DNA from: CAZUFB01 sp048173955
GTDB lineage: Bacteria; Actinomycetota; Coriobacteriia; Coriobacteriales; UMGS124
DNA: 33,417 nucleotides
Assembly (NCBI GenBank): GCA_048173955.1
Contig: DBEYOB010000014.1
Span: 1-33,417 of the forward strand
Reading direction: 5' to 3'
Shown here: positions 23,749 to 31,232 of the stretch, piece by piece
Numbering within the stretch: position 1 is the first letter of the stretch
How the letters are laid out: every line of letters begins with the position of its first letter
Notes under the pieces: generated by a model
Told to the model about the DNA's origin: nothing
What the model saw: the letters and a program-made list of their open reading frames with translations, nothing else
Databases searched by the model: none
Translations under genes and position numbers: made by a program

Positions 23749-24486
23749 GCATGCCTCCCAGCGGTCGAACAGGCCTGATGCCGTCCATGACCTGCGGGAG
23801 GGTTCTCGCGTGGCGCTGCGCCTGCATTTCGGGTGCCGCCGTGTTTGCAACGGCTGCCAACCGGGGCGGCGTGCGCGAAAACCTGCGCACCGGTCACGAT
23901 AGCGCTCCACCGGTGCCGCCTTGACGCCGGTGACAGTGCGCGGGATGTTCTCCCGCACCCCAGGCACGCACCGTCGGAAACCGGTGCGCCCTTCGGCGGC
24001 GTCCCCTTTCGCCCCGTCGTCTTTCCGGACTTCGCGGGGGCTACTCTTGAACGCCGCGCCTCTATCATGCCTGCTTTGTCAAATAACGCGCCTCATTATG
24101 GCGCGCGTTTCCTGAAAGTCAAGGGGACCGGGAGGGCGGGGCGGTCCATGCGCAGGATATGCGCAAGGCCACTGGTGGGCGGCCACCTCCCGCTTCGACC
24201 GTTGGCGATGAGGTACATGCGATTTCGCCGCGCGCATGTCCGCGTCGTCAAGGGGCTGTCCGCCGCAATTCGAATCGTGTATTCGGATTGTGAAACGAGT
24301 TGCTTGACGTGCGAAGGGAAAAGGGTATTACAATCATCCGCGTGCGCGCAGGTTCGCGCGCTCAATGCGGCACGGCTTGCGCGTCGGCGATCTGTTTCGG
24401 GCGCCTCAACGCGGGGTCATCGTGCGGATCGAGGCGTCCCGTCAGAGAGGACAGCCTCGCGAACAAGGAAACGAGGGGGCTTGTAT
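23749..24486. other. Long intergenic region nhaC/hypB
   Basis: A 738-bp gap between divergent genes. It holds a 7-bp hairpin AACGCGC / GCGCGTT (24085-24109), and an AT-richer stretch near 24240-24340 that contains the likely hypB promoter. The rest is GC-rich, with no credible gene: all long open frames here lack ribosome sites and known motifs. Confidence 0.5.
24304..24334 (+). promoter_or_regulatory. Candidate promoter of the hypB operon
   Basis: TTGACG (24304-24309) is followed by TATTAC (24326-24331, 16-bp spacing) or TACAAT (24329-24334, 19-bp spacing). The leader to hypB would be ~145 nt, long enough for regulation. Confidence 0.45.
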
Positions 24487-25158
24487 ATGGACGAGGGCAA
24501 GATCATCGAGGTCAAGCGCAACATCTTGGCCGACAACGACAAGGCTGCGGACGATTTTCGCGCCGCCCGCGCCGCCGAGGGCACCTACATGGTCGACATC
24601 ATGGCCTCGCCGGGCGCCGGCAAGACCACGCTTTTGCTCGCGCTCATCGAGCACCTGCGCAAGGATCTCACCGTGGGCGTCATCGAGGCCGACCTCGAGA
24701 GCGACGTCGACGCGCTCAAGATCAAGGCGGCCGACGTCGACTCGGTCGAGCTCAACACGCGCGGCGTGTGCCACGTCGAGATGGGCATGGTCGAGAAGGC
24801 GTTCGCCGCGTTCGGCGGCAAGCACTACGACTGCATGTTCCTCGAGAACATCGGCAACCTGGTGTGCCCCGCCGACTTCGACACGGGATGCCACACCCGC
24901 GTCATGCTGCTCAGCGTCCCCGAGGGCTACGACAAGGTCTACAAGTACCCGCCCATGTTCGCGGCGGTCGACGCCCTGATCGTCACCAAGTGCGACTACC
25001 TGCCGCTCAACCCCGACTTCGACATGGAAGCCCTGAAGGAGGGCGCCCGCGCGCTCAACCCTGGCCTGCCCATCTTCGTGACCAGCGCCCGCACCGGCGA
25101 GGGGATCGAGGAGCTGGCGGAGTGGTTCAAGGCAAAGCGCGCCGAGGCTCTGGCGTAA
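24487..25158 (+). CDS. hypB: Hydrogenase nickel-incorporation GTPase HypB
   Basis: HypB is the GTPase that, with HypA, loads nickel into [NiFe]-hydrogenase. The 223-residue protein has Walker A ASPGAGKTTL, EADLESDVDA, the metal-site CH in NTRGVCHVEMGM, the second ligand motif ENIGNLVCPADFD, an extra GCH just after it, and the guanine-specificity motif TKCDYLP in place of NKxD. No His-rich or CxxCGC N-terminal nickel store is present. ATG 24487 follows GAGGGGG. It is followed 54 bases on by a small gene in the same unit. No hydrogenase or other hyp genes are nearby. Confidence 0.95.
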   Translation: MDEGKIIEVKRNILADNDKAADDFRAARAAEGTYMVDIMASPGAGKTTLLLALIEHLRKDLTVGVIEADLESDVDALKIKAADVDSVELNTRGVCHVEMGMVEKAFAAFGGKHYDCMFLENIGNLVCPADFDTGCHTRVMLLSVPEGYDKVYKYPPMFAAVDALIVTKCDYLPLNPDFDMEALKEGARALNPGLPIFVTSARTGEGIEELAEWFKAKRAEALA

Positions 25159-25212
25159 TCTGCGCCGCTCGGCTTTTGCGAACACAGCGACAAGAAGAAA
25201 GGAACATTAACT

Positions 25213-25473
25213 ATGTGTACCAACGGCGTCAACACGGGTCAGCTCGAGCAGATGATCGACCAGGTCAGCGACCACATCGCCCTCGAATACCGCTGGGCCC
25301 ACAAGCTGGCCCACCTTGCCGGTGACGGCGGGTTCTCCGGCACGAGCGAGAAGCTGCACAGCGCCCAGGCCATGCTCGCCGACGTGCGCGCCCTGCTCGA
25401 CGAGGCCAAGGAGGCCTTGGAGTCCGACGCGCTGAACGCCTCCGCCGCCGGCACCGAGGTTCACCTGGTCTAG
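25213..25473 (+). CDS. Small helical protein downstream of hypB, function unknown
   Basis: An 86-residue, probably all-helical acidic protein with a good AAAGGAA ribosome site. It begins MCTNGVNTGQLEQMIDQVSD and has several His in one helix (DHIALEYRWAHKLAHLAGD), then a helix-turn-helix hairpin SEKLHSAQAMLADVRALLDEA. I do not recognise a family. It lies 54 bases after hypB and before a strong terminator, so the two form one operon. The His/Cys content makes metal binding conceivable, which is speculation. Confidence 0.7.
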   Translation: MCTNGVNTGQLEQMIDQVSDHIALEYRWAHKLAHLAGDGGFSGTSEKLHSAQAMLADVRALLDEAKEALESDALNASAAGTEVHLV

Positions 25474-25596
25474 TCGCAGCCGCGCGGGTGCCGAGGCGCC
25501 CCGGTGCTCGAGCGCACCGGTCGCCGAACATCCTGGACGCCGAACATCCCGAGCGCCGGTCGCCGACTGCCTGGGCACCATCGCCCATTCGCGAAG

Positions 25597-25625
25597 GCCG
25601 CTCCCGAACGGGGGTGGCTTTTTTT
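25597..25625 (+). terminator. Rho-independent terminator of the hypB operon
   Basis: GCCGCTCCC pairs with GGGGGTGGC (nine pairs, two G-U) around GAAC, followed directly by seven T (25619-25625). Confidence 0.85.
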
Positions 25626-25708
25626 GTTGCTGCTGCTCTGCCATCTAAAGCAGTCGTTGCCGTATGCTTGGCAAAGGCGTGGGGATGCGGTGATGCGGAG
25701 GGGCGGTC

Positions 25709-26527
25709 ATGGAACAGGAACGTACCTATAAGATTGGCGAGTTCGCCGCGATGACGGGCATGGCTCAATCCAAAGTTCGGTTCTACGAACGAGCCGGGTT
25801 GTTTCCCGTGCACAAGCATGCTAACGGCTATCGTTACTACACGGTTCATGATTCGTCGCGCGCCAACATATTCCGCGTACTGCTGCAGTACGGTTTCACT
25901 GTCGAGCAGGCTATCGACATGCTCAACGTAGCACAGGGCGACGAGGAGTTCATCGCCGTGTTGCGCAGGCAACGCAAGCATTTGCTCAAAGAAGCCGAGC
26001 TGTTGCAGCGACGTCTTGTCAGCATCGAGGAGACGTTGGGCATCCTCGAGGATGAACCTAGTGCAGGGTTCGAGGTGGTCGACGTCGAGGACCAGCTGTG
26101 TCTGCGTGCGTCATGCGGCCTGGACTTCTCGGACGCCCTTGCCAACGAAGAGGCGGTGGCGCTGTTCAACGAGCTGCTCGGTGTGACCAACTACGCGCGC
26201 ATCTATACGCGTTCCGCGCTTGGAAGCGGTGCGGAGAGAGTCGTTCCCAACTACACCATGGCGATGCCCGCCTCTGAGGCGAGCCGCCTGGGCGACGACG
26301 ATGCTGTCTGGCAGGGCGTGGCTCGCATGTCCATGGGCAAGTGCCTGCGTTTCATGCGCCGACTCACGCGCGAGCAAAGTATGGCACGTGCATCGTTTGA
26401 CCCCATGTTCGCCTGGCTTGATGACCACGGTTATCGTCTTCGCGGCGACGTGATTCTGTTTCCGGCTTTCCTTAACCTTGACGGTCGTGGTTGCGATGTT
26501 GAGACGCTGTATGCCCCTATTTCCTGA
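25709..26527 (+). CDS. MerR-family transcriptional activator
   Basis: A 272-residue regulator. The N-terminal ~75 residues are a MerR winged HTH (YKIGEFAAMTGMAQSKVRFYERAGLF, then GYRYYTVHDSSRANIFRVLL). A coiled dimerisation helix follows (QRKHLLKEAELLQRRLVSIEETLGIL). The ~160-residue C-terminal ligand domain begins FEVVDVEDQLCLRASC. It does not show the Cys set of metal sensors, so an organic ligand is likely. GGAGGGG precedes ATG 25709. The next gene, an exported reductase, has a promoter with the 19-bp spacer and dyad that MerR proteins act on, 50 bases after this gene, so this protein is its likely regulator. Confidence 0.9.
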   Translation: MEQERTYKIGEFAAMTGMAQSKVRFYERAGLFPVHKHANGYRYYTVHDSSRANIFRVLLQYGFTVEQAIDMLNVAQGDEEFIAVLRRQRKHLLKEAELLQRRLVSIEETLGILEDEPSAGFEVVDVEDQLCLRASCGLDFSDALANEEAVALFNELLGVTNYARIYTRSALGSGAERVVPNYTMAMPASEASRLGDDDAVWQGVARMSMGKCLRFMRRLTREQSMARASFDPMFAWLDDHGYRLRGDVILFPAFLNLDGRGCDVETLYAPIS

Positions 26528-26576
26528 GCGCCGTCTCGCATCGATTTCGGCGTTGGCGAGCAGTGCGAATTTGTGC

Positions 26577-26607
26577 TTGACCTTCAACATGGTGAAGGCC
26601 TTATGGT
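26577..26607 (+). promoter_or_regulatory. MerR-type promoter/operator of the UGA-containing reductase
   Basis: TTGACC (26577-26582) and TATGGT (26602-26607) are 19 bp apart, the over-long spacing that MerR activators correct by untwisting DNA. The spacer region contains the dyad CCTTCAACATGGTGAAGG (26581-26598), in which eight of nine base pairs are symmetric. Position, spacing and dyad together match the MerR promoter design. Confidence 0.75.
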
Positions 26608-26613
26608 GCCCCT

Positions 26614-26660
26614 GTCGACGCGCCGCGTGCATCCGCTCAAGGGGAGCGGGGTCGACGCGC
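26614..26660 (+). repeat. Leader with 10-nt direct repeat and small hairpin
   Basis: GTCGACGCGC occurs at 26614-26623 and 26651-26660 in the presumed 5' leader of the reductase. Between them CCGCTC (26633-26638) pairs with GAGCGG (26644-26649); the palindromic GTCGAC halves can extend the fold. It ends 28 bases before the start codon and may influence mRNA stability or translation. Confidence 0.4.
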
Positions 26661-26688
26661 GGTGCATGCGAGCGAAAGGGGATTCGCC

Positions 26689-28602
26689 ATGACCGACAAC
26701 ACCAATCTCAGCCGCCGTTCCTTTGTGGGCGGTGCTGTAGCGACCGGCGTGGTGGCCGCCGCCCTGGGCGCCGGCGTCGCTTCGGCCGAGGAAACTGCTC
26801 CCGCCGAGGGCGCCGCTTTTGAGACGACAGTCGACTGGGATGCCGAGTACGACGTCATCGTCGTGGGTTTCGGCGGTGCCGGTGCCGCCTCTGCCATTTC
26901 GGCCGCCGACGCTGGGGCCAAGGTCTTGCTGCTTGAAAAGGCTCCCGAAGGCGAGTCGGGCGGCAACTCCAACATCTGCATGCAGTGAATCTGCTACACC
27001 GAAGACCCCGAGAACGTGCGCACCTACTTCGAGACCCTGCGTGGCGGCTACGCGACTCCTTCTGACGCCATCCTCGATGTCTATATCGAGGAGATGATGA
27101 AGAACAAGGAGTGGTTCGAGTCGCTCGGTGCTTCCAACGTGCAGACCTTTGAGTACGTCGAGTATCCCACGTTCCCCGGTTCGCAGGCTTTCACGCCCTT
27201 TACGGTCGACGGTTCCAATGGCATGGTCCCGCCCAACGTGTTCGGCGGCAACGGCGCCTGCTATACCCTGCTCAAGAAGAACGTCACCGACCGTGCCGAC
27301 TCGATCGACGTGTTGTATGAGGCCCCGGCCCGCCACCTTATCCAGGATCCCGCGACCAAGATTATCCACGGCGTGGTGGCCGAGGTCGAGGGACAGGAGA
27401 TCAACATCCGCGCCAAGAACGGCGTGATCCTGTGCTGCGGCGGCTACGAGAACAACGCCGAGATGCAGCAGAACTACAACCAGCGCGAGTTCTGGCACCC
27501 CACGGGAACCTGCTACTACAACGAGGGCGACGGCATCAAGATGGCCCTCGAGGTCAACGCCGACCTGTGGCACATGGCGAACACCGTGACCAACAACGGC
27601 TGCTTCCTCAACGAGGAGACCGGCAACGCCACGTTCGGCTTCAACATCTATGCCGCGGCCAAGGGAGTCAACATCGCCAACGACGGCACCCGCGTGTTCG
27701 ACGGCGCGGCCTATCACGGCAAGGTCCAGTACAACGACGTGTATCTCAACGCCGCTATGCCGCAGACCTACTGGTACGTGTACGACCAGGCAATCCAGGA
27801 CGCCGGCCCCATCAACCCCACCTGGTCGGCCGACGGCTCCGAGGAGGTCGAGAAGGGCTGGGCGGTCAAGGCCGACACCCTCGAGGACCTCGCCGCTGCC
27901 ATCGGCATCGAGGGTGACGCGCTTGCCACGTTCCAGCAGACCATCGAGGTCTACAACGGCTTCTGCTCCGACGGTTTCGACCCGGTCTTCGGCCGCTCGG
28001 CCGAGAGCCTGCTGCCCATCTCCACGGCGCCGTTCTATGCAGTGAAGCTCACCTGCTGCACCGGCAATACCCAGGGTGGCCCCACGCGCAACGAGCGCGG
28101 CGAGGTGCTCGACGTCGAGGGCAACCCCATTCCGCACCTCTATGAGTCCGGCGAGCTCGGCGACATCTGGTCCAACCTCTACCAGGCCTCCTGCAACCTG
28201 GGCGGCGGCATGATCTTCGGCCGCATCTCGGGCGCCAACGCTGCTGCCGTCAAGGACGACGTGACGCAGGACTCGCTGCTCGAAGGCGAGGGCTTCAAGC
28301 CCACCGTGGCCGAGCGCAGCTACGAGTGCGACGAGAACCAGTACATCGGTTACGGCATGGGCAAGGGCATGGCCCCCATGGCGGTGCGCGTCACCATCGA
28401 GGACGGCACCATCACCAACGTCGAGGTGCTCGAGCACTGGGAGACTCTCGGCTGGGCCGCCATCGACCGCGCCTTCGCGACGCTGCCCCAGGCCATCGTC
28501 GACGCCAACGGCACCGACGTCGACATGGTCTCCGGCGCGACTCGCACCTCTGCGGGCATCATTGCTGCCGTAGCCGATGCCATGGCACAGGCCGGGATGT
28601 AG
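26689..28602 (+). CDS. Tat-exported FAD/FMN reductase with one in-frame UGA (possible selenoprotein)
   Basis: A fumarate/urocanate-reductase-family flavoprotein, 637 residues if read through. Order: Tat signal (LSRRSFVGGAVATGVVAAA), FAD motif VIVVGFGGAGAASAISAADAG, loop SGGNSNICMQ, an in-frame TGA at 26986-26988 (codon 100), then uninterrupted coding with ICYTEDPENVRTYFETLRGG, later YESGELGDIWSNLYQASCNL, and a C-terminal FMN-binding domain with the flavinylation motif VDMVSGATRTS. AAAGGGG precedes ATG 26689. Sec at codon 100 would form CxxU with Cys97. I see no convincing SECIS hairpin, so Trp-to-stop mutation is the alternative. It lacks the fumarate HPT/HGANR motifs, so the substrate is not fumarate. 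Likely controlled by the upstream MerR protein. Confidence 0.8.
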
Positions 28603-28656
28603 TCGATAAGCGAGGTAACCGGGTGCAACCTGAGCGGTGAACCCGGATGAAGAGGG

Positions 28657-28697
28657 GGGGGTGGCCTTTTGCGTCGTTGCGACGCGGGGCCACCCCC
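28657..28697. terminator. Bidirectional terminator after the reductase
   Basis: GGGGGTGGCC (28657-28666) and GGCCACCCCC (28688-28697) pair perfectly; inside, GCGTCG and CGACGC form a second stem. It lies between converging genes. Confidence 0.75.
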
Positions 28698-28746
28698 GTT
28701 CGCCGCCCATGTGGCGTCTTGCCGCTTCGGTCGGCTGCCCGGCTGC

Positions 28747-29076
28747 TCACTCCTCGAGTCCCTGCACGCGGTCGAGTCTCAGGGCGACCGACCGGGTGCC
28801 GCCCTTTTTCTGCTCCGCTTCGACGAGCACCCATTCGTCGTCGACGTCGACAAGCGTGCCGGTAAGCCTGGTTCCCCCGGCCGCGGTGCTGGCCTCGGCG
28901 AGTACGAGCGCGCACACCGTGCCTTTGCGCGCCTCGAGCAGCGAGCGCATCTCGCCCGTCCGGCTTTGCTGGTCGCCGAGGAACTTCCGCAGGTCCTTCT
29001 TGGTGACCATGACGGACATGATGTAGGCGAGCAGGCAGACGCTGAGGATGCCGAACATGTACCCCATGCTCTCCAT
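28747..29076 (-). CDS. Small membrane-anchored protein with a barrel-like C-terminus
   Basis: A 109-residue protein with an N-terminal membrane helix (GYMFGILSVCLLAYIMSVMV), a basic linker and a C-terminal beta-rich segment (TRLTGTLVDVDDEWVLVEA, then SVALRLDRVQGLEE). The last ~45 residues resemble, in strand pattern, the C-terminal end of the XRE regulator encoded 50 bases upstream. The ribosome site AGAAAGG occurs twice in tandem before ATG 29076. It is probably co-transcribed with that regulator. No known family; a membrane partner or sensor of the regulator is a possible role. Confidence 0.75.
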   Translation of the reverse strand: MESMGYMFGILSVCLLAYIMSVMVTKKDLRKFLGDQQSRTGEMRSLLEARKGTVCALVLAEASTAAGGTRLTGTLVDVDDEWVLVEAEQKKGGTRSVALRLDRVQGLEE

Positions 29077-29077
29077 G

Positions 29078-29110
29078 TCAACCGACCTTTCTGTTCAACC
29101 GACCTTTCTG
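29078..29110 (-). repeat. Duplicated ribosome-binding segment
   Basis: A 17-bp unit is present twice in tandem (16 of 17 bases identical). Read on the minus strand each carries AGAAAGG; the near copy lies nine bases from the ATG of the membrane protein, the far copy seventeen bases further. Confidence 0.7.
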
Positions 29111-29126
29111 CTGTTGCTTTGGGCTT

Positions 29127-29591
29127 CTATCCCTGGGTCTTAACCGAGATTCCCACGATGTCCGCTATATCGATGAGCCGCACGACGCGCTTGCGCTCAT
29201 CTTTGGATGCCCCGAACAGCTTTCCTGAGGGCATGCTCTGTTCGATGCGCATCCAACTTTCGCTGACGTCGAGCACGGTTGCCTCCGACAGGTCGCATTC
29301 GTCGTCGGCAAGCTCAATGGTCGCCGTCTTTCCCACGAACGAGCGTATGACGTGCAGGTCGCGCCGTGCTGTCTTGCGCTCTGAACTCACGACGTCGACC
29401 TCGTCGTTCGCGAGATCGTCGAGGCTGACGTCGTAAAGCCGCGCGAGTTCTGCTGCCCTGTCGAGTGTCGGAGACCCCTGGCCGAGCTCCCAGTTGGAGA
29501 TGGTCTGCCGCGTGACGCCAATGGCGTCGGCGACCTCCTGCTGGCTCATGCCGGTGCGCTTGCGCAGGGTTACCAGCTTGTCTTGGATCAT
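29127..29591 (-). CDS. XRE-family transcriptional regulator
   Basis: A 154-residue protein. Residues 1-60 are a clear Cro/CI-type HTH (LVTLRKRTGMSQQEVADAIGVTRQTISNWELGQ). The C-terminal ~80 residues (VIRSFVGKTATIELADDEC, TVLDVSESWMRIEQS, KRVVRLIDIADIVGIS) look like a small beta-barrel. The ATG at 29591 has AGGAGCC. It is followed by the small membrane protein in the same direction. Target genes unknown; autoregulation is usual in such units. Confidence 0.88.
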   Translation of the reverse strand: MIQDKLVTLRKRTGMSQQEVADAIGVTRQTISNWELGQGSPTLDRAAELARLYDVSLDDLANDEVDVVSSERKTARRDLHVIRSFVGKTATIELADDECDLSEATVLDVSESWMRIEQSMPSGKLFGASKDERKRVVRLIDIADIVGISVKTQG

Positions 29592-29894
29592 GGTGGCTCC
29601 TGTTCCGTGCCCGCTTGAAAGGTTGCCCAGTGTCTTGATTCTTGCCGATGGGGCTTGCGGAGACAAGCAAATTATCTTGGCGAAGGCGCAAGGCTGTTTG
29701 GAATGCCGACGAAATGCTCCTATGGGGCTAAATGGGATGGACTGGTTTTGAGCGACGTGCACCAAGACGCCGTTGCGCGGCGCAGGGAGGGCTGGGAGGG
29801 GAGCGGGGCATCGTGCGGGCCCTGCGTAGAGGACTTATCATCAAATATAGAAAGCAAATGGTCGAGTGGGCGGTCGTTTGCCAGATTTGGGGAT

Positions 29895-30111
29895 AGCACT
29901 TGCTAAAAAAGTGCCTTACTGCGCAAGTCCACCGCGCACGGTGTGCCATGAATCGAGGGATAGGAACGAGTCCTGCGGGCGTGTCCGTGCGGTTGATTGC
30001 ACCGTGTGACGAAAAGCCCAGTTCATCGCCGTACGCGTGACGGCGACCCCTGTTGTGCCAAATATATCAATAGAGAAAGTCGCACAGTAAGGCCTCTTTT
30101 TAGCAAGTGCT
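29895..30111. repeat. 217-bp element with 30-bp terminal inverted repeats
   Basis: AGCACTTGCTAAAAA begins the left end (29895-29924) and its inverse closes the right end (30082-30111); 26 of 30 positions agree. The 157-nt interior has no gene but contains ATCGAGGGATAGGAACGA (29952-29969), an exact inverted copy of the end of proC at 30306-30323. The element occupies the 720-bp gap between the XRE regulator and proC. It resembles a non-autonomous transposable element; no flanking target duplication is visible. Confidence 0.7.
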
Positions 30112-30186
30112 CGTCCAAAAGCGGGGGGGGGGATCGAGAGGTCAGACGGCCACGGTGTACAAAATATACAATTTAGTAACTAAAAT

Positions 30187-30220
30187 CGCCCATCGATGCA
30201 ATAAAGCACATCAATGGGCG
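30187..30220 (-). terminator. Terminator of proC
   Basis: On the minus strand CGCCCATTGATG and CATCGATGGGCG form a 12-bp stem with one mismatch and a 10-base loop, followed by ATTTTAGTTA. A further small palindrome TTTAGT-A-ACTAAA lies behind it. Confidence 0.7.
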
Positions 30221-30311
30221 CATACTGCCGTATGTCGGCCGCAATCATGTCGCTCCGGCGACAGCGCTGCCGCCAATGACGTCTGCCCGGCCTATGCCGC
30301 CCTCGTCGTTC

Positions 30312-31112
30312 CTATCCCTCGATCGCGTCGATAGCGGCGATGACGGCGCCGCGCAGTCCCGAGCGCTCGAGCGACGCCACGCCCTTGATGGTGGTGCCGC
30401 CGGGGGAGCACACGGCGTCCTTGAGAGCGCCGGGGTGCTCGCCGCTCTCGATCGCCATCTTGCCGGTGCCGGCGATCATCTGTCCGGCGAGCTCGTAGGC
30501 GAGCTTGCGGGGGACGCCGTGCTTGACGGCCGCGTCGCCGAGGGCTTCCATGAACATGGCGACGAAGGCGGGTCCGCAGCCGGCGATCGTGCCGGCGATG
30601 CCAAGCAGCTTGGAGTCGAGCATCGTCACCAGGCCGGTCGTTCCGAGCAGGTTGTCTACCAGCGAGAGCTCTTCGTCGGACAGCGAGTGAGTACTCTCGC
30701 AGGCCCACACGCCCTCGCAGACGCTGACCGGCGTGTTGGGCACCGTGCTGATGTGGTGCGTGCCCGGCGCCAGGAACTCCTCGTAGGCGGCGAACGGCAT
30801 GCCCGCCGCGACGGACACCACGTTTTTGCCGGGCTGAGCGAGCACGTCGGCGATGGGCGTGCACACCTCGGCGACCAGGTAGGGCTTCACCGCGACGAAC
30901 ACGACGTCGGCCGCCTCGGCCACCGCGCGCGCGTCGCGACAGGCCACGGCGCCGAGCGATTCCGTGCTGGCGACGAGCTTGTCCCAGGTCTTGGCGCAGG
31001 CGAAGACATGGTCGGGCCGCACGGCATCGGCACGCAGGAGCCCGCGCGCCGTGGCTTGTGCCATGTTGCCGAACCCGATGAAGCCGACCTTGAGGTTGTC
31101 GAAGCGTGCCAT
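30312..31112 (-). CDS. proC: Pyrroline-5-carboxylate reductase
   Basis: Last step of proline synthesis: NAD(P)H reduction of pyrroline-5-carboxylate. The 266-residue protein has the N-terminal Rossmann motif VGFIGFGNMAQA, the VFVAVKPYLVAEV strand, SVAAGMPF, VPNTPVSVCEGV, the C-terminal family signature AGCGPAFVAMFMEALGDAAV, and CSPGGTTIKGVASLE. ATG 31112 follows GAAAGGA. The last 18 bases around its stop codon exist as an inverted copy inside the neighbouring 217-bp element. Confidence 0.96.
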   Translation of the reverse strand: MARFDNLKVGFIGFGNMAQATARGLLRADAVRPDHVFACAKTWDKLVASTESLGAVACRDARAVAEAADVVFVAVKPYLVAEVCTPIADVLAQPGKNVVSVAAGMPFAAYEEFLAPGTHHISTVPNTPVSVCEGVWACESTHSLSDEELSLVDNLLGTTGLVTMLDSKLLGIAGTIAGCGPAFVAMFMEALGDAAVKHGVPRKLAYELAGQMIAGTGKMAIESGEHPGALKDAVCSPGGTTIKGVASLERSGLRGAVIAAIDAIEG

Positions 31113-31171
31113 GGATGCGTCCTTTCGGATGAAGCCTTCTGGATAAAGTGGTTCGCGTTCTGGGACGGCAA

Positions 31172-31218
31172 GCCCGATGGGGCGGGGTCTTTGCCGACTC
31201 ATCCCCCTCCCATCGGGC
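31172..31218 (-). terminator. Hairpin between the GltD-like gene and proC
   Basis: GCCCGATGGG (31172-31181) pairs perfectly with CCCATCGGGC (31209-31218) around a 27-base loop, just after the GltD-like stop codon. Confidence 0.6.
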
Positions 31219-31232
31219 AGTCTCCGGCCCTT

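Noticed and set aside
23833..24486. N-terminal extension of HypB from an upstream start
   Set aside because: The extension is low-complexity and Arg-rich, crosses the likely promoter, and lacks a ribosome site; ATG 24487 has one.
27001..27031. SECIS hairpin right after the in-frame UGA
   Set aside because: Only a 5-bp CGAAG/CTTCG stem with a 22-nt loop can be drawn; too weak to count as evidence for selenocysteine.
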